Below are positions 10,141 through 19,425 of a stretch of 64,000 bases of DNA, piece by piece. A program made the position numbers and the translations under genes. The stretch spans positions 62,001-126,000 of the forward strand of contig CALQQB010000001.1 of assembly GCA_943332615.1 (NCBI GenBank), written 5' to 3'. The number at the start of each line of letters is the position of its first letter. The first letter of the stretch is position 1. The notes under the pieces are model-generated. The model had not been told where the DNA came from. It saw only the letters and a list, made by a program, of their open reading frames with translations, and ran no database searches. Source of the DNA: Phenylobacterium deserti. GTDB lineage: Bacteria; Pseudomonadota; Alphaproteobacteria; Caulobacterales; Caulobacteraceae.

Positions 10141-10782
10141 ATGGTTCGGGCTATCAGGGGCGTCACCGTCGTCGATCATCCGCTGGTGCAGCACAAGCTG
10201 ACTCTGATGCGGAAGTCAGACACCTCCACCAAGAGCTTCCGCGAGTTGCTGAAGGAGATCGGGGCGCTGCTCTGCTACGAGGTGACCCGCGACCTGCCTG
10301 TCGAGCTGATCGAAATCCAGACTCCGCTGGCCACGATGATGTCCCCCCAGCTGGTGGGCAAGAAGCTGGTGTTCGCCGCTATCCTGCGTTCGGGCATGGG
10401 CATGCTGGAGGGGATGCTGGAACTGGCGCCCGCCGCCCGCGTCGCGCACATCGGCCTCTACCGCGATCCGGCGACGCTGAACTGCGTGGAATACTACTTC
10501 AAAGCGCCGCTCGACATCGCCCTGCGGACGGTGGTGGTGATCGACCCCATGCTGGCCACCGGCAACACCGCCATCGCCGCTGTGGACCGGCTGAAGGAGG
10601 CCGGCGCGCGTTCCATCCGCATGGCCTGCCTGCTGGCCTCGCCGGAAGGCATCTCCAAGTTCCAGGGCCACCACGCCGACGTGCCGATCTGGACGGCGGC
10701 CATCGACGAAGCACTCAACGATCACGGCTACATTCTGCCCGGCCTCGGCGACGCTGGAGACCGGATGTACGGCACGAAATAA
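10141..10782 (+). CDS. upp: Uracil phosphoribosyltransferase
   Basis: 213 residues. It converts uracil and PRPP to UMP. The PRPP-binding loop [11 protein letters not shown] is present, together with the conserved [22 protein letters not shown] region and the C-terminal [13 protein letters not shown]. An ATG six bases upstream (10135) is possible, but GAGGG at 10128-10132 is better spaced for 10141. In this operon the enzyme most likely feeds UMP into the URC catabolic route (the URC6 role) as well as serving salvage. Confidence 0.95.
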   Translation: MVRAIRGVTVVDHPLVQHKLTLMRKSDTSTKSFRELLKEIGALLCYEVTRDLPVELIEIQTPLATMMSPQLVGKKLVFAAILRSGMGMLEGMLELAPAARVAHIGLYRDPATLNCVEYYFKAPLDIALRTVVVIDPMLATGNTAIAAVDRLKEAGARSIRMACLLASPEGISKFQGHHADVPIWTAAIDEALNDHGYILPGLGDAGDRMYGTK

Positions 10783-11105
10783 CCCGCCTGTTCTGACCGC
10801 TTTCCCAGCGTGTACGCTGGCGGCGCGCCAGACCTGCTGACGGCCACGACGTTCGAAAACAACGGCCTGGAGACCAGCTCGATCAACATCCAGCGTGCCG
10901 CGGCCGGCTTCGTGGACACCTCCAAAACCGGTGGGTTCCCCCAGGCAATCGGCGCCTCCGCGGTGTCTTCGAAGTTCGTTGCCTCAGTCAGTTTCGCCGA
11001 TTGTGTCGTTTGGCGGGGGCGTCAGACTGGGAAGGCCCTCTCGGGCGTTCTCCTTCCTCGACCGGGGCCGCCCAGCGAGCTGCGCGGCCCTTTTCTTTGG
11101 GCCGT
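10783..11105. other. 323-bp gap with a coding-like relic and a terminator
   Basis: No gene here can be assigned. From a GTG at 10810 to about 11000 one plus-strand frame has codon composition like the real genes (strong third-position G/C) and reads TATTFENNGLETSSINIQRA and onward. It then runs into the antisense of the CoA-transferase and has no recognisable family. It may be a relic or a small unknown gene. A terminator-like hairpin ends the gap at 11065-11097. Confidence 0.35.
11065..11097 (+). terminator. Intrinsic terminator
   Basis: GGGCCGC (11065-11071) and GCGGCCC (11084-11090) form a 7-bp GC stem followed by TTTTCTTT. It would end plus-strand transcripts from the upp side before they run into the convergent CoA-transferase gene. 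Confidence 0.6.
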
Positions 11106-12275
11106 CTACAGCAACGCTGCGATCTCGGCCTCGGTCAGCCCGGCCGCCTCCAGCACCTCGCGGGTGTGCTGGCCCAGCAATGGCGCGGCCTTTTGGACCA
11201 CCGGCGCGCCCTCGGGGAACCGCACGGGCCCCGCGGGCAGGCGGAACGTACCGCCGAAGCCGTCATCGACGGTGACGAAGCAGCCCGCCTGCTCGGCGCG
11301 ATCCGACTCGGCCAGCTCCTTCAGGGTGCCCATCGGCGCCCAGGCGACGTCCAGGCTGTCCAGCCGCTCGCCCACCTGGTCCAGGGTCAGGTTGCCGAAG
11401 CCCTCGTCGCACATGGCGCGGACCTCGCGGGTGATATCCATGTCGAGGATCGGGAAGGCAAAGCGCGGATCGGCGATGGCTTCCGGCCGATCGATGGCGA
11501 TCATCACGTTGGTGAAGCATTCGCTGTTCTTCGGCACGATCACGAAGTGGCGGTCGTCCTTGGTGCGGAAGAAACCGGAGATCGCGGCCGGCCGATCGTG
11601 GCGTGGCTGGGCCGTCACCACTTCGCCGTAGCGCAGCTGCAGCGCCAAGTCCCAGCTGATGGCATAGGCGCCGGCGCGGATCAGGCTGGTCTCCACCAGC
11701 CGCCCCTTGCCGGTGGCGTGGCGCTCGTGCAGCGCCGCCAGGATCGCGGCCACGGTGGTGATCGCGGTCATGTGGTCCCCAAACCCCGGCCGCGAGGCGA
11801 AGGGCTCCTGGTCGGTGGGGATCATGGCGCGGGCGACGCCGCTGCGGGCCCAGAAGGCGGTGATGTCGAAGGCGCCTTCGTTGGCGTAGGGCCCGGTCAG
11901 GCCATAGCCGGTCACGGCGGCGTAGATCAGCTTGGGGAAGTCGCCCTTCAGGCTGTCGTAGTCGAGACCCACCTTCTTCAGCGAACCCGGGCGGGTGTTG
12001 GTGACGAAGATGTCGGCGTCCTTCAGTAGCGCCTTCAGCGCCGCGCGGCCCTCGGGCTTGCGGGTGTCCAGCACCACACCCTTCTTGCCCCGGTTTTCGT
12101 TGGCGTAGATCGGGCTCTGGCCGTCGGCGGGGTTGACGAAGAAGGCGCGGGTGACGTCCCCGTCCGGGCTCTCCACCTTCACGACCTCGGCGCCCCAGTC
12201 GGCCAGCACCGCCGCACAGCTGGGACCAGCAACCCAGGTGGACATCTCCACCACCTTCAACCCCTCAAGCAGCAT
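11106..12275 (-). CDS. Class III CoA-transferase (CaiB/BaiF family)
   Basis: 389 residues. The family moves CoA between carboxylic acids through an aspartyl-CoA anhydride. Family segments are visible in order: GAEVVKVESPDGD, NRGKKGVVLDTRKPEGR, TNTRPGSLKKVGLDY, and GDHMTAITTVAAILAAL, whose Asp is in the position of the catalytic aspartate. The substrate is unknown; relatives act on carnitine, bile acids, oxalate/formate and alpha-methylacyl-CoA. It is transcribed away from a double-TetR regulator across a 102-bp gap with an operator-like palindrome, so it is a likely target of that regulator. Confidence 0.92.
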   Translation of the reverse strand: MLLEGLKVVEMSTWVAGPSCAAVLADWGAEVVKVESPDGDVTRAFFVNPADGQSPIYANENRGKKGVVLDTRKPEGRAALKALLKDADIFVTNTRPGSLKKVGLDYDSLKGDFPKLIYAAVTGYGLTGPYANEGAFDITAFWARSGVARAMIPTDQEPFASRPGFGDHMTAITTVAAILAALHERHATGKGRLVETSLIRAGAYAISWDLALQLRYGEVVTAQPRHDRPAAISGFFRTKDDRHFVIVPKNSECFTNVMIAIDRPEAIADPRFAFPILDMDITREVRAMCDEGFGNLTLDQVGERLDSLDVAWAPMGTLKELAESDRAEQAGCFVTVDDGFGGTFRLPAGPVRFPEGAPVVQKAAPLLGQHTREVLEAAGLTEAEIAALL

Positions 12276-12301
12276 ACGGGCCTCCGTTTCCTAAGGGGCG
12301 A

Positions 12302-12330
12302 GAGGTAGCGGCATGGGCCCGCCGCCACAA
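12302..12330 (-). promoter_or_regulatory. Candidate promoter of the CoA-transferase gene
   Basis: Read on the minus strand: TTGTGGC (12330-12324), a 14-base spacer, then GCTACCTC (12309-12302), a fair match to the Caulobacter sigma-70 pattern. The start codon lies 27 bp further on. The palindrome at 12333-12350 sits immediately upstream of the -35 element. Confidence 0.4.
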
Positions 12331-12332
12331 CA

Positions 12333-12350
12333 CGTCACGCCGTAGTGACG
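12333..12350. promoter_or_regulatory. Operator-like palindrome between CoA-transferase and double-TetR regulator
   Basis: CGTCAC, six bases (GCCGTA), GTGACG: perfect 6-bp arms. The right arm overlaps the -35 element of the regulator's promoter and the left arm abuts the -35 of the divergent gene. This is the expected position for an autoregulated TetR operator controlling both directions. Confidence 0.5.
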
Positions 12351-12371
12351 CCGATGGAAATTCGCTAAGAC
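12345..12371 (+). promoter_or_regulatory. Promoter of the double-TetR regulator, probably leaderless
   Basis: GTGACGC (12345-12351), 12 bases, GCTAAGAC (12364-12371) is a near-exact match to TTGaCgS-N10-14-GCtANAWC. The ATG at 12378 lies where transcription should begin, and no Shine-Dalgarno sequence is present. Confidence 0.55.
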
Positions 12372-12377
12372 AGCTAT

Positions 12378-13637
12378 ATGGGGATAGGCGTCGATCAGGA
12401 TGGGGCCACGGCGGAAAGACCGCCGGAGCGGCGGGCGCCAACCCGCCGGTTCGAGGCCAAGCGGTCCGCCATCCTGCGATCGGCGGTGGAAGCGCTGAAC
12501 CGCAACGGCGTCCGCGGCATGACCCTGGGCGAAGTGGCCGCCCGGCTGGATCTCGTGCCCACCGGGGTCATCTACTATTTCCGGAACAAGGAAGACCTGG
12601 CCGCCGCCGCTTTTCTGAAGGGCTTGGAGGGCTATGAGGCGCTGATCAGCGCCTCAGCCCGCGGCGAGGCCGACACCGGGCGCGTGGGCGCCTTCATCCA
12701 TGCCTATTTCGACCATGCACGAAAGGTCGGCCTGGGGGAGGCCGATCCGTTCCCGGTGTTCAATGATGTCCGCGCCCTGAACTGCGCGCCGGTCAACCTG
12801 GCGTACGAAGCGATGTTCCGATCGTTCCGCGGCCTGCTGACCGGCCAGCGGGCCCTGCCCAGGCTGCATCGCAACGCCCGCGCGCACCTGTTGCTGTCTG
12901 AGGTATTCTGGATCCCGGCCTGGCTGAACCAGGTCGAGGCGGCGGACTATCCGCGCACGGCCGAGCGGCTGGCGGCGCTGCTTACCGGCGGGTTGATCGG
13001 GGCGGGCCACGCCTGGCCCCGGCCCCGGCCCCTGTGCCTGACGCACGATGGCGACCCGACCGCCACGGCGTCCCCTGAACTTTTCTTGCGCGCGGCCACC
13101 CAGCTGATCAACGAGGAAGGCTACCACGGCGCCTCGGTAGAGCGGATTTCGGCCAAGCTCAACGTTAGCAAGGGCGCCTTCTATCACCACAACGAGACCA
13201 AGGATGAACTGGTGGTGGCCTGCTTCCGGCGCACCTTCGACATCATGTGGCGGGCCATCCACGCGGCGGAACGGGCCGGCGGCACGGGGCTGGAGGTGCT
13301 GGCCTCGACCGTGGTCGCGCTGATCGAGCACCAGATCCAGGGCGACGCCCCACTGTTGCGCACCTCGGCGCTGACGACAGTGCCGGAGGCGATCCGCGAG
13401 GAGCTGATGCGGCGGTTCGACCGTGTCTCCTACCGCTTCGCCTCCATCCTGTGCGACGGCATCGCCGACGGCTCGGTCGCCCCGGTGGACGTGAACGTCG
13501 CCGCCCAGGTGATCACCGCGGCCATCAACGCCTCGGCAGAGCTGCACTACTTCACCGCCGGTCTCGAGCCGGCGGCCGTGGTCGATCACTACGTCCGCCC
13601 ACTGTTCGAGGGGTTCGCCTCGCCGGCGGTGGCCTGA
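12378..13637 (+). CDS. TetR-family regulator with two TetR DNA-binding domains in one chain
   Basis: 419 residues, about twice a normal TetR protein. Two complete TetR N-terminal helix-turn-helix units are visible. The first (about residues 22-75) contains MTLGEVAARLDLVPTGVIYY followed by FRNKEDL; the second (about 231-278) contains ASVERISAKLNVSKGAFYHH followed by NETKDEL. Each is followed by a helical ligand-domain-like stretch. One chain can thus mimic a TetR dimer or bind two half-sites. Its promoter carries a palindrome shared with the divergent CoA-transferase, and a GPH transporter follows 95 bp downstream. The ligand is unknown; an acyl-CoA or related acid is a guess from the neighbours. 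Confidence 0.88.
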   Translation: MGIGVDQDGATAERPPERRAPTRRFEAKRSAILRSAVEALNRNGVRGMTLGEVAARLDLVPTGVIYYFRNKEDLAAAAFLKGLEGYEALISASARGEADTGRVGAFIHAYFDHARKVGLGEADPFPVFNDVRALNCAPVNLAYEAMFRSFRGLLTGQRALPRLHRNARAHLLLSEVFWIPAWLNQVEAADYPRTAERLAALLTGGLIGAGHAWPRPRPLCLTHDGDPTATASPELFLRAATQLINEEGYHGASVERISAKLNVSKGAFYHHNETKDELVVACFRRTFDIMWRAIHAAERAGGTGLEVLASTVVALIEHQIQGDAPLLRTSALTTVPEAIREELMRRFDRVSYRFASILCDGIADGSVAPVDVNVAAQVITAAINASAELHYFTAGLEPAAVVDHYVRPLFEGFASPAVA

Positions 13638-13693
13638 ATTCTGCGTACCTCCTGCTCAAAGTCAGTGGTTGACGGTACGGCGACCATCCCGCA

Positions 13694-13715
13694 CCGTCTG
13701 GTCAAGACGAGACGG
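13694..13715. promoter_or_regulatory. Palindrome upstream of the GPH transporter
   Basis: CCGTCT (13694-13699) and AGACGG (13710-13715) are perfect inverted arms separated by 10 bases, ending 18 bp before the transporter ATG. This could be an operator, perhaps for the adjacent double-TetR protein, although its sequence differs from the palindrome at 12333-12350. Confidence 0.35.
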
Positions 13716-13732
13716 CCCTAGGTGGCCGCGAC

Positions 13733-15235
13733 ATGGGAGGACGCGACTTGGCCGCTGACATCGCGGCGCGCGTGGGCGCGCGCCGACTGAGCCTGCCCAC
13801 CCGCCTGTTCTACGGCTTCGGGTCCGTCGCCTTCGGGGTGAAGGACAACGGGTTCTCCTACTTCCTGGCCTTCTTCTACGCCCAGGTGGTGGGGCTGCCG
13901 GCGCAGACGGTGGGCTTCGCGATCATGCTGGCGCTGGTCATCGACGCCTTCGTCGATCCGATCGTGGGCCAGCTTTCCGACAACACCCGCTCACGCTGGG
14001 GTCGGCGACACCCGTGGATGTACGCCGCGGCGATCCCGGTCTCGATCTCCTACCTGCTGATCTGGAACCCGCCGACCGGGTGGAGCCAGGGCGGGCAGGT
14101 CGCCTATCTGGTGGCCGTGGCGGTGCTGATCCGTAGCTTCATCAGCTGCTACGAGATCCCGTCCGCCGCGCTCGCCGCCGAACTGACCACGGAGTATGAC
14201 GAACGCACCCGTCTGCTCAGCTACCGCTACCTGTTCGGCTGGGTCGGCGGGCTGGCCATGTACGGACTGGCGCTGTTCGTGTTCCTGAAGCCCACCGCGC
14301 AGAACGCCGCCGGCCAGCTCAATCCGGCCGGCTACGCGAACTACGGGATCTGCGCCGCGGCTCTGATGTTCGTCGCCATCATGGTCACCTCGATCGGGAC
14401 CCATCGCCAGATCCCCTTCCTGCGCGATCCGCCGCAGCAGCGCGTCACCCTGGGACGGCTGGCCAGCGAGATGTTCAGCGCGATGGCCAACCGCAACTTT
14501 CTGATGATCCTGGCCTCGGCCTTCTTCCTCTACGCCGGGATCGGCCTTGGCTTTGCGATCAACCTCTACTTTTCGACCTACTTCTGGGAGTTCAGCGCCC
14601 TGGAGATCGGCTTGTTCGCCTTTGCCAGCCTGACGGCGGCGATCCTGGCCTTCATCATCGCGCCCCGGCTGGCGCAGCGGTTCGAGAAGCGGACGGTGGC
14701 CATGCTGCTGGTGCCCATGGGTCTGCTGTTCGCCATCGGCCCGATCACGCTCCGACTGCTGGGCGTCTTCCCGGCCAATGACTCGCCGCTGATCTTCGGA
14801 ACGATCTTCGCCACCACCATCCTGTCGGTAGGATTGGGCATCATCGGCAACATCCTGTTCTCGTCGATGATCGCCGACGTGGTCGAGGACTCGGAGCTGA
14901 AGACCGGGCGCCGGCAGGAAGGCGTGTTCTTCGCCGCCATCGCCTTCGCCGCCAAGGCCACCACCGGGTTCGGCATCTTCGCGGCGGGTCTGATCATCGG
15001 CGGAATCCATTTCCCCAAGGGGGTCAAGCCTGGCGCCATCGATCCCGCGATCCTCCACAGCCTGGGCGTGGTCTATGTGCCGACCCAGATCGCGCTCTAC
15101 GGGACAGCCACGCTGCTGCTCCTGGGCTATCGCATCACCCGCGCCAGTCACCATGACACCCTGGGCAGGCTGGCCGCGGCCGCCGACCTCGTGGCCGAGG
15201 GCGAACCGGCGGGCGCGACGGGCGGGCTTTCCTAG
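13733..15235 (+). CDS. GPH-family (MFS_2) cation symporter
   Basis: 500 residues with about 12 hydrophobic segments. The N-terminal region FYGFGSVAFGVKDNGFSYFL and the loop GQLSDNTRSRWGRRHP are the hallmarks of the glycoside-pentoside-hexuronide:cation symporter family. Members import sugars or sugar acids with H+ or Na+. The central loop carries SMIADVVEDSELKTGRRQEG, also typical of the family. The C-terminal ~25 residues are hydrophilic. It stands in the same direction as the double-TetR gene with 95 bp between. The substrate cannot be read from sequence. Confidence 0.9.
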   Translation: MGGRDLAADIAARVGARRLSLPTRLFYGFGSVAFGVKDNGFSYFLAFFYAQVVGLPAQTVGFAIMLALVIDAFVDPIVGQLSDNTRSRWGRRHPWMYAAAIPVSISYLLIWNPPTGWSQGGQVAYLVAVAVLIRSFISCYEIPSAALAAELTTEYDERTRLLSYRYLFGWVGGLAMYGLALFVFLKPTAQNAAGQLNPAGYANYGICAAALMFVAIMVTSIGTHRQIPFLRDPPQQRVTLGRLASEMFSAMANRNFLMILASAFFLYAGIGLGFAINLYFSTYFWEFSALEIGLFAFASLTAAILAFIIAPRLAQRFEKRTVAMLLVPMGLLFAIGPITLRLLGVFPANDSPLIFGTIFATTILSVGLGIIGNILFSSMIADVVEDSELKTGRRQEGVFFAAIAFAAKATTGFGIFAAGLIIGGIHFPKGVKPGAIDPAILHSLGVVYVPTQIALYGTATLLLLGYRITRASHHDTLGRLAAAADLVAEGEPAGATGGLS

Positions 15236-15385
15236 CCCGCGCCGACGATCAGAGCCACAGACAGAAAGCCGTCTACAGCCAGACCGGTAGAGCCATCGAG
15301 CGCGTGCCGATTCTGGCTATGAGCAGCGTTCGGTGCTGGCGCAGTTGCCGGCGGCCTATCTGGAGGCCCCCGGCGTCGCCACGAG

Positions 15386-16114
15386 TCAGCCGGGCGGCGG
15401 GTACTCCGACTCCACCACCGCCCCTGTGTCGATGTCCCAGCGCAGCTTGTCGGGGTCATAGTCGGCGATCTTGCGCGCCAGGACGCCGACGCCAAGGTTC
15501 ACATGGAAGGCTCGCACGCCTCGCGTCGCCGGGTCGCCCACCAGGCTGTAGATCTTGGCGGGTAGCCCCTCCGTCGCCCTGATGACCTCGAAGCCGGTCT
15601 CCGGGATCAGCATGTGCCGCAGGCCCGCCACCGGAAACCGCCAGAAGTCCCAGGGCAGCTCGTGCGGCGGCCAGGCGGGGTGGGTGGAGATAAACAGGTA
15701 GCCGCCGGGCTTCAGCACCCGGTTCAGCTCCAGGATCGCCTTCCACGGATAGACCATGTGCTCGAAGACCGAGATCGAGAAGGCCGCGTCGATCGAGCCG
15801 GGTTCGACCAGGGCGGACAGGCGGTGCGCGTCGCCGACCAGATCGACCCCTTCGCCGGGGTGGATATCGACACCGATGAACTGTCCGGCGCTCGGGAAAT
15901 AGCCGCGCCGCAAGGCGCCGCTGACGTTGCGCGATCCGATCTCCAGGACGGTGGGCGCGGGGAGGCCCTCGACCAGGGTCACGAACTGCGAGAACACCTC
16001 GTAGTAGGGATCGGGCCTGCGTCGCCGCAGGGGCAGGTGGAGGACATCTATCAACACGCCGTGCACGAGCGCGAGCCGCCGCTTCACGCGCTGTATGAGA
16101 CTGAGCTGTTCCAC
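15386..16114 (-). CDS. SAM-dependent methyltransferase (class I, Methyltransf_11-like)
   Basis: 242 residues. The SAM-binding core is visible: motif I TVLEIGSRNVSG, acidic motif II FIGVDIHPGEGVD, motif IV DAAFSISVFEHMVYPW, and post-motif LKPGGYLFISTHPAWPPHE. Methyltransferases with the WPPHELPWDFWRF segment are often found in surface-polysaccharide or O-antigen loci, but none lies adjacent here. It is divergent from another methyltransferase at 16242. The acceptor is unknown. Confidence 0.85.
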   Translation of the reverse strand: MEQLSLIQRVKRRLALVHGVLIDVLHLPLRRRRPDPYYEVFSQFVTLVEGLPAPTVLEIGSRNVSGALRRGYFPSAGQFIGVDIHPGEGVDLVGDAHRLSALVEPGSIDAAFSISVFEHMVYPWKAILELNRVLKPGGYLFISTHPAWPPHELPWDFWRFPVAGLRHMLIPETGFEVIRATEGLPAKIYSLVGDPATRGVRAFHVNLGVGVLARKIADYDPDKLRWDIDTGAVVESEYPPPG

Positions 16115-16241
16115 GGCAGAGACGCCTCCCGCCCCGACCCTTAAGGGCGGTCGCCGCCAGCGCCTACTCCCACAATCTCCGTGGCCGAGCTTGCCGGGTC
16201 GGCCGCACGTCCGCTACGACAGGGGCCTGTCCGGAGGGCTC

Positions 16242-17237
16242 ATGGACCGCGCCCAGGTTCTCGCGCTGATCGATGTCGCCAACACCCGGGGCCTGGAGAT
16301 CGGCGCGCTCAATCGCCCGGTCGTGACCCGCGACATGGGGCCCGTCGAATACGTCGATCGCGCGTCACAGGCGGAACTGCAGCGTTGGTACGCCGCGAAC
16401 GACGAGGTCGATGTCGCTGACATCGTCGCGGTTGATCACATCTGGGGCGAGCAGACGCTGCTAGAAAGCGTCGGCGGCGAGCGGCGCTATCAGTACCTGA
16501 TCGCCAGCCACGTGATTGAGCACGTGCCCGACCTGTTCGGCTGGCTGGGGGAGATCGCCGCGGTGCTGGCCGACGGTGGGATCGCCTGCTTCTTCGCGCC
16601 CGACAAGCGCTACACCTTCGACGTACTGCGCCAGACGAGCACCGAGCGTGAGTTGGTGGACGCCTATGTCCGTGGGCTGCGACGGCCCGAGGCGCGGCAG
16701 ATCTTTGACCACTTCTACGGTTTCCGCGACCTGGGGTCCGAAGCGATCCGCAACGGCGCCGCGCCACGGGATGTCGCCGCCGACCATTCGCCCCGCGAGC
16801 TGCTGGAATTCTGCCGGCGCGTCCACGCGAGCGGCGAGTACATCGATACCCACTGCTGGGTGTTCACCCCGCGCACCATGGTCGAGACCTTGGACCTGGC
16901 CAGCCGGCTGGACGCGCTGCCCTTCGAGATCGCCGCGCTGGAGTCGATGGCAGAGGGCGCAGGCGAGTTCTTCGTCGCCCTGCGGCGGCTGCCCGACGAC
17001 CTTTCGGTGGACGCCCGGCGCGCCGCTTTCGTCGCCAGCGCCGGGGTTCTGGACCTGCCCGTCGAGGACCTGACCGCGAGCAAGATCGACGCGCTGACCC
17101 GGCGAGCCCAGGCCGCGGAACAGCGCGTCGCGGCGATCGAGGCTTCGACAAGCTGGCGGTTGACCGGACCCCTGCGTCGCGTGGTCATGCTCCTGCGGGG
17201 CGTGCGCGGCGCGGCCGACGGGGCTAGCCCCTCGTGA
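16242..17237 (+). CDS. Methyltransferase-domain protein with glycan-locus-type C-terminal tail
   Basis: 331 residues from ATG 16242, preceded by CCGGAGGG; the frame is open further upstream, but those codons look like chance. It begins LEIGALNRPVV (SAM motif I-like), then ASHVIEHVPDLFGWL and FFAPDKRYTFD. The C-terminus has a coiled region ending ASTSWRLTGPLRRV, a tail shared by many glycosyltransferases and methyltransferases that act on surface polysaccharides. Its last 14 bp overlap the convergent YceI gene. Confidence 0.8.
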   Translation: MDRAQVLALIDVANTRGLEIGALNRPVVTRDMGPVEYVDRASQAELQRWYAANDEVDVADIVAVDHIWGEQTLLESVGGERRYQYLIASHVIEHVPDLFGWLGEIAAVLADGGIACFFAPDKRYTFDVLRQTSTERELVDAYVRGLRRPEARQIFDHFYGFRDLGSEAIRNGAAPRDVAADHSPRELLEFCRRVHASGEYIDTHCWVFTPRTMVETLDLASRLDALPFEIAALESMAEGAGEFFVALRRLPDDLSVDARRAAFVASAGVLDLPVEDLTASKIDALTRRAQAAEQRVAAIEASTSWRLTGPLRRVVMLLRGVRGAADGASPS

Positions 17238-17898
17238 ACTCGCTCTCGATCATGACCTCGACCTCGTCGCCGACGCCCATGGGCGTGCCCGGCGCCGGCA
17301 GGCCATAGGTGATTCCGAAGTCGGACCGCTTGAACGTCCCCTTGGCCGAAAAGCCGATGCGGGCGCCCGCGGGGTCCATAGCGCCCTTCTTGTAGCCGCC
17401 GTTGAACGTCGCCTCGAGGGTCACCGGCCGGGTGACGCCATGCAGGGAGAGGTCGCCTGTCACCCTGGCCGTGCGTGGGCCGGTGGGATCGACCTTGGTG
17501 GACTTGAAGGTGATCCGCGGGAACCGTGCGGCGTCCAGGAATTCCTTCTCGATCAGGGTGTCGAAGTCGAGTTTGGCGGGGTCTGGATAGTTGGTCTGCA
17601 GGGAGCCCGCCTCGATGGTGACGCTGACGCCCTGCGCGGCCGGCTTGGCCGGATCGAAGGCGAGCTTGCCGTCAGCCTGGGTGAAGCGAGCGGTGTAGAA
17701 CGACAGCCCCAGGTGCGAGAGCCTGAAGTTCACGCTCGTGTGGCTGAGATCCATCGCATACTCGCCCGCCGGCGCGTCCGAGCCGGACTGCGCGGCGACC
17801 GGGGCGGCGGCGGTCTTGCGCGTCTCGGCAGGCTTGGGTTGCGGAGAGCAGGCAGCCAGGACGGCGGCGATCACGATCAGGAACGGCGTGGTTTTCAT
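17224..17898 (-). CDS. YceI-family lipoprotein
   Basis: 224 residues from the ATG with complement at 17896-17898, preceded by GAAGGAG. The N-terminus is a lipoprotein signal with lipobox LAAC at about residues 14-17, then a low-complexity Ala/Pro linker and the YceI lipocalin-like domain: MDLSHTSVNFRLSHLG, TITFKS-type strand (RITFKSTKVD), GDLSLHGVTRPV, and KRSDFGITYGLP. YceI proteins bind isoprenoid-type lipids in the periplasm or envelope; membrane anchoring is predicted here. Divergent from the histidine kinase at 18054, convergent with the methyltransferase. Confidence 0.9.
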   Translation of the reverse strand: MKTTPFLIVIAAVLAACSPQPKPAETRKTAAAPVAAQSGSDAPAGEYAMDLSHTSVNFRLSHLGLSFYTARFTQADGKLAFDPAKPAAQGVSVTIEAGSLQTNYPDPAKLDFDTLIEKEFLDAARFPRITFKSTKVDPTGPRTARVTGDLSLHGVTRPVTLEATFNGGYKKGAMDPAGARIGFSAKGTFKRSDFGITYGLPAPGTPMGVGDEVEVMIESEFTRG

Positions 17899-18053
17899 GG
17901 CGGGCTCCTTCGGGCGTCCGATGTCTGAAGCACAGCATGGACGCGAGGTTTTCGACAACCCTTCCGCGAAATCACTCCGATAGAGCCGTCCAAATTGACC
18001 TGTGGTTAACTGGGTCGCCGTATTTTTCTGAAGCAACAGAGAAGGAACGCGAA

Positions 18054-19382
18054 TTGACCGGCCAAGCCGCCAGTCAGAAGGAAGGGCGCGCGCCGCCGGC
18101 GCAGGCCGCCGCGTCGGGCTTCGCGTTCTTCGCGGCCTCCTCGCGCAACTACATCCCGCGGCTGATCTCCAGCGCCTCGATGACGGCCGTCACCGGCGCC
18201 TACGTTGGCTGGCTCTGGGCCCTGCCGTGGTTCGCCAGCATCATCGTCAGCCTGTTCAGCAACACCTATATCGTCACGGCCATGGGCCGCGCCGCGACGC
18301 CTGAGGCGGCCAAGCGCATCTGGCGGCTGAGCAACGCCTCGAGCTTCTTATTCACCTGCGTCCAATGCCTGCCGATCGTGGCGCTCTGGCTCACCGCCCA
18401 GCCGCCGGCCATGGCCTTCGCAGTCGTGGCGAGCCTTGTCGGCTGCACCTATGTGCTCTTGCAATACTACGCTGAGCCTGGGCAGTACCGACTGTTCCTG
18501 GCGCCCTATGTCGTCGCTCTGTCGTTCATGATCGGGCGGCTGGTCTGGCTGGCGAACTTCAAGATCGCGGCCCTCGTCGCGGCCATCGGCTGCGCCGTCA
18601 CCCTGTACAACTTCCTGCACTTCTCCCGTCAGATTCTGGCCGGCTCGCGCGCTGCGCTTCGGGCCGCTCGCGCCAAGGCCCAGGAGAAGGAGGTGGCCGC
18701 CGAGGCCGCCAATCGCGCCAAAAGCATCTTCCTGGCGACGATGAGCCACGAGATCAGGACGCCGCTGAACGGGGTGCTGGGCATGGCCCAGGCGATGGCC
18801 GCCGAGGCGTTGTCGGACCTGCAGCGCGAGCGGCTGTCGGTGATCCACCATTCCGGCGAGAGCCTGCTGGCGATCCTCAACGACCTCTTGGACCTGTCCA
18901 AGATAGAGGCCGGAAAGCTGGAGCTGGAATCGATCGAGTTCGACCTGGGCGAGGTAGCGCGCGGCGCGCACTCTGCTTTCACGGCCCTGGCCAACAAGAA
19001 TGGTCTCAGCTTCTGCCTCGATGTGGAGCCGGCGGCCGGGCGCTACCGGGGCGACCCCACCCGGCTGCGGCAGATCCTCTACAACCTGATCTCCAACGCG
19101 CTGAAGTTCACCGAGCAGGGTGAGATTCGGGTCACCGCCGCGCTGGAGGGTGAGACCTTGGAGCTCTCGGTGCGCGATACCGGCCTCGGCATCTCCGAGC
19201 AGAACCTCGGCAAGTTGTTCGGCAAGTTCGACCAGCTCGATAGCTCCACCACCCGGCGTTTCGGCGGCACCGGCCTGGGCTTATCCATCTGTCGCGAACT
19301 CGCCCACCTGATGGATGGCGACATCTCGGTGGAGAGCCAACTGGGCGAGGGTTCATGCTTCGTTCTGAGGGTGAACCGGTAA
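18054..19382 (+). pseudogene. Hybrid histidine kinase, N-terminal part (cut by IS1595-family element)
   Basis: 442 residues from TTG 18054, chosen because AGAAGGA lies at 18040-18046; an ATG at 17937 is in frame but poorly placed. About six membrane segments are followed by a coiled linker and a HisKA domain with the phospho-acceptor H232 in MSHEIRTPLNG. The ATPase domain has N box LRQILYNLISNALKF, VRDTGLGIS, and GGTGLGLSICRELAHLMDG. The coding sequence runs only one codon into the insertion element before a TAA. The receiver domain lies beyond the element at 21779. The stump keeps every kinase motif and might still autophosphorylate. Confidence 0.9.
19370..19377. repeat. Target-site duplication, left copy
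   Basis: GGTGAACC, identical to 21771-21778 at the other side of the element; 8 bp is the usual IS1595-family duplication size. Confidence 0.93.
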
Positions 19383-19399
19383 TAATATACTTGACGCAG
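19378..19399 (+). repeat. Left terminal inverted repeat of the IS1595-family element
   Basis: 22-bp end beginning GGTAATAATATACTTGAC; it matches the inverted right end at 19 of 22 positions. The kinase TAA stop (19380-19382) is within it. Confidence 0.92.
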
Positions 19400-19425
19400 T
19401 AACCCCTCGGGCCTAAGTTGGGCTC

